A DNA stretch of 43,040 bases from an uncultured Prevotellaceae bacterium (GTDB taxonomy: Bacteria > Bacteroidota > Bacteroidia > Bacteroidales > Muribaculaceae). The stretch spans positions 1 through 43,040 of the forward strand of contig CAMHNO010000020.1 of assembly GCA_946186575.1 (NCBI GenBank), read 5' to 3'. This document shows positions 17,444 to 26,300 of the stretch, one piece after another. A program made the position numbers and the translations under genes. How positions within the stretch are numbered: the first letter of the stretch is position 1; every line of letters starts with the position of its first letter. The notes below the pieces were generated by a model, which was not told the DNA's origin, ran no database searches, and saw nothing but the letters and a program-made list of their open reading frames with translations.

Positions 17444-19213
17444 TTATATCTCAACTCCAAGCAGGATGGCATAGACCCGGGTAACATCGCCCGCGGTAAT
17501 GTCGCCATCACCATCTTGGTCGCCATTGACTATGGCGCTCGAGTCGTTCATTAGCAAGAAGTTGTAGAGCGCAGTAATATCGGCCGACGACACTTGGCCA
17601 TCGCCGTCAACGTCGCCACTAACTGGAGGTGTTATGGGTTCATCGTCGTCGTCAAGGATTACTGGCCATTTGTTGGCCCAAGTGTAGAGCACCTGGTTAG
17701 ACCACTCACTCTCCTGGCCATCATAATAGACCGCCTTGACATCATAGTACCAGTAGGAGATGCCATTATAGAACGACATGTCGATCTGCTGATTTCCCAG
17801 CTCGTTGGTGTAATAACCAAATCGGAAGCCGATGCTGTCGGCTGGAATGTTGTGTACGAAGGTGGTGTCGCCACTCCAGGCAGCTTGGATATATTTGGGA
17901 TTAGGAGTTGAAGGATCAGCGGGCTTGGTGTAATCGCCCAGGTAAACCTTCATGTTGGTCAGGATCACGCGATGATCTTCCTCTTCTTCTCCGCTATAAG
18001 GATTGTAATAATAAGTGTTCTGGAAATTGAAGAAAGCATTGGTGGCACTCATGTAGTCATAGCTTCCGTTAAGATCTCTTTCCATTAAGAATTCATATTC
18101 TTTCTCGGGTCCTGAGATGGTAAATCGCTTGTTAAACGCACCAAATGAAACCAAAAGCTCGCCATCGGTCACACCCTCGGCGGGTTTTGCCTTGAACTTG
18201 AGTGTGATTTTCCTCACGTAGGGAGGAATGAATGCCGAATTTTCGTTCGACAATGGAGATGTAAGACTGCCATTATTCTCAATCTCGATGCCGCCATCAG
18301 CACCTTTTAGGCCGTAGCCTTGCCATTGGGGATGGTCGGTCAATGCATCGAGCGATGTCCAGTCTTCGGGGTCGACGTCGGCAGTGGCGTTGGCGAATGT
18401 CTCACGGTAAGTCAAGCCATCATACACACATGGATAGATGCGCAACGAGTAGCTCTTAGCGCCAGGTGATGGGCTCCAATGCATGAAGGCAGCCTGCTCT
18501 TCAATGTCGGTAACATCATAGGCCACTGGAGCCACGATTGGGCCGTCGTAGAGACCAGGAGTCTTGAAGCCAATCTCAAAGAGGTAAGAATAAGAGTTGG
18601 TAATCTTAATCTTGTAGATTTTCTCGGTGTTGAGTTCGCTCGAAGTGAACACTTCGGGTTCATTCATGGCGCTGTTGGTAATGGTCTCGATGGGAGTGGT
18701 ACCCTCGGTGAGTGTGCCGTTGCCATTGTCGGTGCACTCAAAGATTTCCATCGTAAGCAGATAGTAGGTCGAAGTGCTGCGGCTGAGCGACAAGAGCTTA
18801 ACCTGGTTACAGAAAGTAACGTAGAAGCATTGCTCCTTGGCGGGCATCTTGAACTTTGCCGAGTTAGGGGTGTTGCTGCCAAAGTAGGCTTGAGGCCCCT
18901 GGAAGATGTCGGTAGCAGTCCATTGGCCAGTGTACTGGCTGGAGTTGTCGGCATCGGTCATGGTGTTGGTAATCCAGCCCTGAGTTTCGTCGGCCATCAT
19001 GGCTCCGTAGTTAGAAACTGTGAGCCAGTAGCCGGCACCTTGGGGTGTGTACTTGTAGATGGTTTCCATGCCATCGACAGCAGCTCCTGCCTCATCGATT
19101 GAGGCGCATTTAGCAACGTTAAGATAAGCACTGCTTGCAGTGCCAATCTCACCTGCAGCCATGAGTTGCAATGCAACCAAAGCCATAGAAAAGAGTGTAA
19201 AAATCTTTTTCAT
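17444..19213 (-). CDS. Secreted non-catalytic module protein with dockerin
   Basis: A 589-aa secreted protein with no protease domain. After the signal peptide (1-20) it begins directly with the module that elsewhere sits behind peptidases (about 27-217). Its markers are SSAYLNVAKCASIDEAG, YWLTVSNYGAM, FYVTFCNQVKLLSL and SYLFEIGFKTPG. Next come an Fn3-like unit (about 225-265), a jelly-roll-like region (about 268-430) and another Fn3-like strand set ending at QESEWSNQVLYTW. The dockerin is at 532-589 (DVDGDGQVSSAD, DQDGDGDITAGD). It thus looks like the C-terminal half of the C10 proteins as an independent gene. It could be a binding or structural subunit, or a remnant that lost its enzyme half, but an intact leader, promoter and terminator argue for a working gene. 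Confidence 0.85.
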   Translation of the reverse strand: MKKIFTLFSMALVALQLMAAGEIGTASSAYLNVAKCASIDEAGAAVDGMETIYKYTPQGAGYWLTVSNYGAMMADETQGWITNTMTDADNSSQYTGQWTATDIFQGPQAYFGSNTPNSAKFKMPAKEQCFYVTFCNQVKLLSLSRSTSTYYLLTMEIFECTDNGNGTLTEGTTPIETITNSAMNEPEVFTSSELNTEKIYKIKITNSYSYLFEIGFKTPGLYDGPIVAPVAYDVTDIEEQAAFMHWSPSPGAKSYSLRIYPCVYDGLTYRETFANATADVDPEDWTSLDALTDHPQWQGYGLKGADGGIEIENNGSLTSPLSNENSAFIPPYVRKITLKFKAKPAEGVTDGELLVSFGAFNKRFTISGPEKEYEFLMERDLNGSYDYMSATNAFFNFQNTYYYNPYSGEEEEDHRVILTNMKVYLGDYTKPADPSTPNPKYIQAAWSGDTTFVHNIPADSIGFRFGYYTNELGNQQIDMSFYNGISYWYYDVKAVYYDGQESEWSNQVLYTWANKWPVILDDDDEPITPPVSGDVDGDGQVSSADITALYNFLLMNDSSAIVNGDQDGDGDITAGDVTRVYAILLGVEI

Positions 19214-19273
19214 AAAGTATAGTTTTTTAATAATAACTTATAGACAAAAGTGCAAGTTGTGTTTAAAAACTGC

Positions 19274-19305
19274 CAAAGTTAATAATTATTCGCAACTGTT
19301 GCAAG
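19274..19305 (-). promoter_or_regulatory. Promoter of the dockerin gene at 19213
   Basis: A -7 TAACTTTG (19274-19281) and a -33 CTTG (19302-19305) have a 20-nt spacer on the - strand. Confidence 0.55.
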
Positions 19306-19360
19306 AAAAATCGCAAATATTTACTGTAAACAGCAGGGTTATTGAAGGTATAAGCAATAG

Positions 19361-19405
19361 AAAAAAGCCGCTTCCCGGCTGCATGCGTTGGGGAAGCGGC
19401 TTTTT
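19361..19405 (-). terminator. Terminator of the C10 peptidase gene at 19460
   Basis: A perfect 12-bp stem, AAGCCGCTTCCC (19365-19376) with its complement at 19391-19402, has T runs on both outer sides. It lies about 57 nt after the stop codon. Confidence 0.9.
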
Positions 19406-19459
19406 GATTAGGCTTTAATGATGGCCTAGCTAAGGCCTATCATTTCAAGCCGAAGAAGT

Positions 19460-22400
19460 CTATTGCTTCTTAATGCTAGTGGTAGTTGCACTACTATTCA
19501 TGATTTTAGTTTCAGTAGTAGTCTCACTATTATTCATGATTTTAGTTTCACTATTAATCATAGTTTTAGTGATACTCTTAGCTTTACTGCTATTTGTAGT
19601 GAGCAGAATTGAATAAACTTCGGTAATGTCGGCCGAGGTGATATCGCCATCGCCGTTTTGATCGCCATTGACAATATCGCTGCTGTCGTTGAGGAGCAGG
19701 AAGTTGTAAAGAGCAGTGATGTCGAACGAAGTGACCTCGCCATCGCCATTCACGTCACCAGCAACGCTGCCGGCAAGAGTGGTGAAGATGGTTGAAGCAG
19801 TCCAACCGCTGGTTGCCGATTCAAACTTGCCTTGAACCTGAACCTCGTAGGTGGTATTTGCTGTCAAGCCCTCGATAGTGTAAGGACTGGTGACATTATT
19901 AACATAGTTCCACTCAGCAGCCGGCATGGATGTTAACGAAATGGCATCGATGAACATAAAGTCCTTGTCGGTGCAGTTATAGTGACGGAAAGCAATATAA
20001 CCTGTCTGGCCTTTATAAGCACTCAAATCAATAGACACTTCGGTCCAATCTGTTGAATTGGGTGAAAGCATGTCGTCGGTAACAGGCACAAAATCACTTA
20101 CATTCTTGCCGGTGGTAGAAACATATATGCGATAATTCTCTTGATAATTATTGCCATCGTCCATTATGTAATACTTGAGAGTTCCACCAAGGTCTGTAAT
20201 TTGAGGACTGATTAACCATTGGTCGGGAGTAACGGCACCAACTGAGTTGTTTATCCAGCTTCTTGACATTGCTACATAAGAACCGTCTTTGGCAGTGAAT
20301 TGTCCGCTGAAGCTGCTGGTCAGGTCAACTGTCTGCCAGTTGTAAGAGTCGCCATCGGTGTTGATCAGTGTCCAATTTCCAAGACCGTTCTCGAAATCCT
20401 CGGTGAATGTAACCTCATTATCACTTGCACCTTCAATGTACTCTCTCCAGCGCAAGTTCCAGCCATCATTGTTCTCACCTGGAGTCCAAGAAATGCTGGC
20501 GGTAGTGGTTGCAGGATCGGCTTGCACGTTGATTGGTGTTGCCGGAAGTGTCACGTCGAGGTCGGTCTTGAAGCCAATCTCATAGAGGCGAGAATAGTCG
20601 TTGTAGATTCTCACCTTGTAGATCTTGCTTGGATCCAAAGCGCCAGAAGATGTCACCTCTACCTGATTGGTAAGCTGGCTCTGCTTGTTGACAACGGCAG
20701 TAGTGCCCACACTGAGTGTACCATCGGCATTGAGGGTGCACTCATAGATTTGCATCTTCAATGGATAAGTATTGCCCGAAGAGTAGCTTGAACCAATGTT
20801 GTAAGAGAGCTGACTCACCTCAGTACAGTTGGTAACATAGAAGTTTTGCCAAGCCTCGTTCCAGTTGCAATAATAAGCAGTGCCGGTAAAGTAGTTGCTG
20901 CTGCCAAGGAAGATGCCGTTTGCATTCCAAGTCTCGTTGCCCGACTTAGCTGTGCCTTCAAAGTCAAACCAGTTCTGGTTGGCGTCGACCTTTTGTGCGC
21001 CATAGTAAGAGAGAGTGAGCCAAGCGCAAGCGTCACTTGGATATTCAGTGTAGCTGTAAATCTTTGACATACCGCTCACTGTGGCACCTGCCTCACCAAT
21101 TGTGTTATACTTGGAGATGTTCAGGTAAGGATCGCTAGCGTTGCCTCCCTCGGCAGCCGAAGCGGTGAGTTGAACGGTCTTACTCTCGGCACCATTGCTG
21201 GTCAGCACGAGTGAGCCAGTGAAATTGCCCTCGTTGGCCGAGTTGAACGAAACGGTTACAGGAACGCCATTGGCTGCGTTGGTAGCGGTGATGGTGGTTG
21301 GAGTAACGCTGAACACGCCGTTGTTGTCGTTCAAGGTAACAGTAATGTTATTTGTCAAGAACAGACCAGTAACGTTGATGGTCTTAGTCACTGTTGACGA
21401 CAAGTTTGCAGTCATGCTAACCGATGTTGGGTCAACATTGATAGTTGGAACCTTAGCTTGGGCAGTACCGGTAACGTTCACTGTCACGCTCTCGGCATTG
21501 GTGCTGGCGAGTGTGATAGTTGCATTGCTGTTGCCGGCTGCGGTGGGCTTATAGGTTACTGTAACCTGAACACCACCAGCTGCATTGGCAGCAGTGATGC
21601 TGGTGGGGCTCACGGTGATGTTGCTCGCACCTTGCTTAGTGATGGTGATGTTGCCCTCGAGGTTAGCACCTGTCACGGTGAAGGTCTTGGTGTAGGTGTC
21701 GCCTACATAGCCCTCAAACGCGAGGGTTGTGGGATCAACGGTGATTTGTGGGCCAAGTGCGCCTGCGGGAGGAGCAATGCCGATAATCATGGCCTCACCA
21801 TAGTTGAAGGTGTAAGAGCCGCCACCTTGGCCGGTAGAGTTGTTGCCAGTGGTGAAATTGTGCAGAGTGCAGTAGCCATTGTCTTCGCCGCTCCAACCCC
21901 AGTTTACGTAATATTTACCGTTTGCGTCGCATCCAAACACGTTGAAGGCGTGACCTCCAGCCGATGGGTCCGAAGCGAGATACTCGATGGGACGGCCTGC
22001 ATGCAGTTCAGCGAGCATCCATTCGTTCCACTGTGCGTCGGTATAGTTTTGATTATAACCTGCATAACCACTGGTGAGGGTGAGCAGTTGGGCATCGGTG
22101 TAACCGAAGGTGTGACAAGCCTCGAGGATATCGGGGTCGTAGGCACCACTACCGCTGGTAGTGTACTGCATATTGCAAGCTTGGCCCACATAGCGCATCA
22201 GCCATGAAACAGCTTCGGCTTGGGTGCTATTATAGGTAGTGTTGGTGGGACCAGTATACTCATCGAGCATGTTAGCCCAGTCGGCAGCCTTTTCACTAAG
22301 TGCAGGTGCAGTAACACCGCCACTCACAGAGACTTTTGGTAGCGCTGGATAGGTACTAGGCCATTTAAAGATATAGAAGCACATACTAAGAGAGGTTGCT

Positions 22401-22930
22401 GGGCAGCCAGTGTAGGTGTGTGTACTACCACTGGTGGGGGTGTGGTTCCAGTAAGGTGCGTTCTGGTCCCAGTTGGCATTTGTCAGCGGAGCAACTGCCG
22501 TTGTTGCTTTAGGAGTGTAACCGTTAGGCTTCATGGTACCAGCCTTGAGACCGTCAATCTGATACTTGTACTTGTTGAGCAACCACTGCATTGCGGGTGG
22601 GATGTCGTTCAAGTCAATTTGTCCTTCCTCGCCGTACATCAGAATTTCTGGTGCCTGGTCGTCACCAGAAACAACAACATACGCTTTGTCGGCATTAAAG
22701 ATGTAGTAGTCCACTGCTTTTGGGTTGAAAACCGAAGGTTCGGCTTTCGCGAGTTTTAGATTAGTGATGGCCGAGGCCCTTAGGCGGCCTTTTGCCACTT
22801 GCTTGGTCATGAATGTCCTTGCTACATTTTGTGCGGCAGCCAGGTCAACGTCGGCTGCCTGCATCTGTGTGGCAACGCATAGCATCAGCGCTAACGCCGA
22901 CCACTGTTTTAGTCGTTTGAATGGTTTCAT
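19460..22930 (-). CDS. Secreted C10 cysteine peptidase with cleaved-adhesin-like domain, dockerin and extra tail
   Basis: An 1156-aa secreted protease with a signal peptide (1-25) and a Spi-like propeptide (about 28-130; VDYYIFNADKAYVVVSGDD). The C10 domain (about 145-390) carries Gln156 (WDQNAPY), Cys176 in YTGCPATSLSM, His327 in GGHAFNVFGC, and NWGWSGED. Ig-like repeats precede the DPYL...EIGF module (about 610-800), then an Fn3-like unit. A cleaved-adhesin-like domain of the type found in gingipains (about 855-1010; FENGLGNWTLINTDGDSYNW, PDQWLISPQI) replaces the jelly-roll segment of the other copies. The dockerin is at 1057-1110. Unlike all its relatives, it continues for 46 more residues (1111-1156), a Ser/Thr/Lys-rich tail made from a short repeat. 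It is more divergent than the pair at 10397-17197. Confidence 0.9.
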   Translation of the reverse strand: MKPFKRLKQWSALALMLCVATQMQAADVDLAAAQNVARTFMTKQVAKGRLRASAITNLKLAKAEPSVFNPKAVDYYIFNADKAYVVVSGDDQAPEILMYGEEGQIDLNDIPPAMQWLLNKYKYQIDGLKAGTMKPNGYTPKATTAVAPLTNANWDQNAPYWNHTPTSGSTHTYTGCPATSLSMCFYIFKWPSTYPALPKVSVSGGVTAPALSEKAADWANMLDEYTGPTNTTYNSTQAEAVSWLMRYVGQACNMQYTTSGSGAYDPDILEACHTFGYTDAQLLTLTSGYAGYNQNYTDAQWNEWMLAELHAGRPIEYLASDPSAGGHAFNVFGCDANGKYYVNWGWSGEDNGYCTLHNFTTGNNSTGQGGGSYTFNYGEAMIIGIAPPAGALGPQITVDPTTLAFEGYVGDTYTKTFTVTGANLEGNITITKQGASNITVSPTSITAANAAGGVQVTVTYKPTAAGNSNATITLASTNAESVTVNVTGTAQAKVPTINVDPTSVSMTANLSSTVTKTINVTGLFLTNNITVTLNDNNGVFSVTPTTITATNAANGVPVTVSFNSANEGNFTGSLVLTSNGAESKTVQLTASAAEGGNASDPYLNISKYNTIGEAGATVSGMSKIYSYTEYPSDACAWLTLSYYGAQKVDANQNWFDFEGTAKSGNETWNANGIFLGSSNYFTGTAYYCNWNEAWQNFYVTNCTEVSQLSYNIGSSYSSGNTYPLKMQIYECTLNADGTLSVGTTAVVNKQSQLTNQVEVTSSGALDPSKIYKVRIYNDYSRLYEIGFKTDLDVTLPATPINVQADPATTTASISWTPGENNDGWNLRWREYIEGASDNEVTFTEDFENGLGNWTLINTDGDSYNWQTVDLTSSFSGQFTAKDGSYVAMSRSWINNSVGAVTPDQWLISPQITDLGGTLKYYIMDDGNNYQENYRIYVSTTGKNVSDFVPVTDDMLSPNSTDWTEVSIDLSAYKGQTGYIAFRHYNCTDKDFMFIDAISLTSMPAAEWNYVNNVTSPYTIEGLTANTTYEVQVQGKFESATSGWTASTIFTTLAGSVAGDVNGDGEVTSFDITALYNFLLLNDSSDIVNGDQNGDGDITSADITEVYSILLTTNSSKAKSITKTMINSETKIMNNSETTTETKIMNSSATTTSIKKQ
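19496..19574 (-). repeat. Direct repeats encoding the C-terminal tail of the C10 peptidase
   Basis: Two identical 19-bp copies (19496-19514 and 19532-19550, ATTCATGATTTTAGTTTCA on the + strand) lie 36 nt apart, with a third degenerate copy at 19556-19574. The period is a multiple of three, so SETKIMN is repeated in frame. Confidence 0.8.
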
Positions 22931-23020
22931 AAAGTAAAACTTTGGTTAATAATTATATATTTGTTTCTTTTAATTTTTAATGGTATTTGGTTTCTTGCGT
23001 TATGTTATTATAAAAACCCC

Positions 23021-23052
23021 CAAATTTATAAAAAATTATTTATTTATGCAAT
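23021..23052 (-). promoter_or_regulatory. Promoter of the C10 peptidase gene at 22930
   Basis: A -7 TAAATTTG (23021-23028) and a -33 ATTG (23049-23052) have a 20-nt spacer on the - strand. Confidence 0.6.
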
Positions 23053-23292
23053 ATTTGAACAAAAACTTTCAACAATATTATTGTTTCTTTCAGCGAAGGG
23101 GATGTGGCATGAGTAACGATTGGCCTATGATGAACTCCAAAAAGCCTTGCAAAAGGTTATTACAAATAGAAAGTGTTGCGTCAGCGGCAATGACGCCGGG
23201 AATGGTCACGTCGTCGCGCATCGAGCTTCGTAGCTGGCTATAAACATGTAGCAGGGCTGTGCGCAATAGCCTGCTGGGCTGGTGGTGTGGTG

Positions 23293-23340
23293 ATAAAAAA
23301 AGCAACCAAGCGGCCAGAGCATGCTGGCAACTTGGTTGCA
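23293..23340 (-). terminator. Terminator of the S8 peptidase gene at 23383
   Basis: On the - strand, a stem with GCAACCAAG as its outer arm (23331-23339 pairing with 23302-23310), extended inward by seven further positions with one mismatch, is followed by a run of seven T. Confidence 0.9.
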
Positions 23341-23382
23341 AATGAGTTTAAGAGTCTTTACTCCTGCAAAGCAGTTTTATTA

Positions 23383-26300
23383 TTATTTTTTGCTTTGTGT
23401 GAGCAGGATGGTGTAGACTACTGTGACATCGCCTGCGGTGATTTCTCCGTCGCCGTCCTGGTCGCCGTTGACGATAGCACTGTCGTCGCTCATCAGCAGG
23501 AAGTTGTAGAGGGCAGTCACGTCGGCACTGGTGACCTCGCCGTCGCCGTCAACGTCGCCAGCAAGTCCGGTAGTGGTGGTAACAAGTATTACGTTAGACC
23601 ACTTGCTCTCCTTGGTGCCATACACTGCTTTCACGTCATAGTAGTAGGTGGTGGCTGGATCAAGCCCGGTAACCTTGTAGCTATTGGTGGTGATGCCAGT
23701 GATTGTCACACCGTCGGGATCGATTGAGCGCAGAGCGTTGGCACGATCGCCGTCGATGATGTGGAGGCTGGTGATAATCACACGCTTGCTGTTAGCGGTG
23801 GTCTCAAACTGGATTTTTTGGCCTGCTTCAGCATTGCAGTCGAGAACAACGGTGAACAACTCCTCAGTGTTAGAGGCAACAGCCACGGTCTCGCTGTTGT
23901 CGCCACAAGAAACCTTGAGGTTGCAGTTGGTGTCGTTGTTAAAGGTCTTAGCCTTGAACTGAACGGTAACCTTGCCTGTGGTGAGGTTAAGCTCAGGAGA
24001 AGTGAGAGTGCCAAGGGCCGAACCAGTGCCCAGACGGATGCCGGCTACAGCCTCATAGAGCTTGCTGCCAGTCCAGCCAGCGTTGTCCATGTAGTTGTCG
24101 AGCTGGCTGCCCAGGTCTTGAGCGCCTGCCTTGGTGAACTTGGCAAAGGTCTCAGTCATCAGGTCATAGTTCTTGGGTGTGATGCGCAGCGTGTAGCTGG
24201 TTGCGCCCTCACATGCATTCCAGTTGGCAGTGAAGAAGGTGGGACCCACCTGGGTTGCGCTTGTGGCTACGGGAGCCTCGACACCGCTTATTGGAGTCTT
24301 GAAGCCAATCTCATAGAGCTTAGAGTAGTCGTTGTAGATTGTGATCTTGTAGACCTTCTCAGGATCGAGTTCATCGCTTGCGAGCACCTCCTTGGTTGTG
24401 GTGGTGTTCTGCTTAGTTTGAACAGCGGTGCTGCCTGCAGTGATTGAACCATCGGCATTGACAGTGCACTCATAGATGCGCATAATCAATGGATAGGTGG
24501 TGTTGCTGCGGTTCTCAGCAAATTGCTTAACCTGCGAGCAGTTGGTAACGAAGAATGTCTGGTAGTCCTCGTTCCAGTCGGTGTAGTAGGCAGTGCCAGT
24601 GAAGTAGCTTGCGCTGCCCTGGAACACGTCGGTAGCGCTCCAGCTCTCGCTGCCGGTCTTCTCGTTGCCTCCAATCGAGAACCAGTTCTGAGTGGCGTCG
24701 GCACGCAGGGCACCATAGTTAGAAACGGTGAGCCATGCGCAATCTTCGCCTTCTACCTCGGTGTACTTGTAGATGGTGCTCATTCCGCTAACAGCAGCAC
24801 CAGCCTCGTCGATCGACTCATACTTGGCAATGTCGAGATATGGGTCGGCAGCAGTGCCCTTGTCGCTGGCCTTGGCAGAGAGTTGCACAGTCTTGGTCTC
24901 GGCGCCTGCACTTGTGAGAGTGAGCGAGCCATTGAAAGTGCCTTCCTGTGCCGAGTTGAATGTAACGTTAACCTCAACCGGTGTGTCGATGCCAGTGTTG
25001 TCCTTGTTGATTGTTGTGGGCGAAACGGTGAACACGTTGTTCTCATCGGCCAGAGTTACAGTGATGTCGCCGGTGAGGAACAAGCCATTGACCTTAACAG
25101 TCTTGGTCATTGGGGTGTTCAACTTAGCGTTGAAGTTCAAAGTCTGAGGATCGGTGACAATAGTTGGCACGCGGGGCTGAGCCACACCTGAGAGTGCTAC
25201 GGTAGCAGCCTCGGCACCTTCACTGGTGAGTGTCAAAGTGGCCTGCGACTCACCGGCAGTGGTGGGTGCGTAGGTTACTGTAACCTCAACACCATTGTAA
25301 GCATCCTCGGCACTGATAGTGGTTGGGCTCACGGTGTAGGCAGCATCACCGCTCTTGGCGATGGTGATAGGCTGAGTGAGGTTATAGCCCTTGACGGTAA
25401 GGGTCTGAGTGTAGGTCTCGCCTTGATAGCCTTCGAAGTTAATCTCTGATGGTTTAGCAACGATGGTTGGTCCCTGATGCTGGAGAATATATTCAATACC
25501 AGCAAGAGCGTTGATAATACCATGACCTCGTGCCTTAACTGGGCTGGTAGAGCCGGCAGGATATTGAGTAGCGGTCTCGGCAATAATTTCCTTCACGCGG
25601 TCAACGTCGAGCGATGGGTCGGCCTGGAGGTAGAGCACTACCACACCTGCGGCCACGGGAGTAGCCATTGATGTACCACTCATCTCGCCCCACTTGTAGG
25701 TCTGGCCGTTGAAAGTGGTTGACCAAGTTGACGACTGATAGCTGTCGTAGCCGTTAATTGAAGAAATCACGTAGTGGCCAGGAGCTGTAACGAATGGCTG
25801 ATTCACGCCAGCGCAGTCGGTGCCGTAGCTCGAGAAATAGGCCACGTCGCCTTGTCCATAGCCATCGTTAGAGCGCGAAGCTTGAGCACCCACAGCAATA
25901 ACCTTGGGTGAAGTCATGTCGTCGCACATCGAGTTCTCGTAGGTGCCAGGAGTGAGAGTGTAGCCTGATACCGAGCCCGAAGTGGCAAGGGTGCTGTAGT
26001 AGCAGTCGGTGAACACATGAATGGTGTTGCCGCCTTTACCCTTGATGATGTATTTGGCTTGCGAAGCACTGCTCTCGATGTAGAGGTTGTAGCGATTGTT
26101 GGCTGCGTCAACGCCACCCTGAACGGTTACGCCATTGAAGCTGCCGCTGGTCATCCAGCCGCTCTCGCTTGAGTTGACGATAACCTTTACTTGAAGCTCA
26201 TCGGCTGTGCTGTTCCAGATGTCGCAGGCACCAGTGGCAGAGCCCCACCAGCCGCCCGACACGTTGTTGATCACGGCCATGCAGTCGTTGTCGCTGGCAA

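Larger units (their letters stand above)
22931..23382. other. Intergenic region between C10 and S8 genes
   Basis: No gene is clear in these 452 nt. They hold the promoter of the C10 gene (23021-23052) and the terminator of the S8 gene (23293-23340). Between these, about 23090-23290 is distinctly richer in GC than ordinary spacers here. It is open on the - strand (83 codons from 23341) and partly on the + strand. No start signal, recognisable protein family or codon pattern persuades me it is coding. It may be a decayed gene or a structured RNA. Confidence 0.4.

Noticed and set aside
22980-23243. 87-codon + strand ORF in the C10-S8 spacer
   Set aside because: Its first half runs through AT-rich promoter sequence and the product resembles nothing; it is treated as non-coding.
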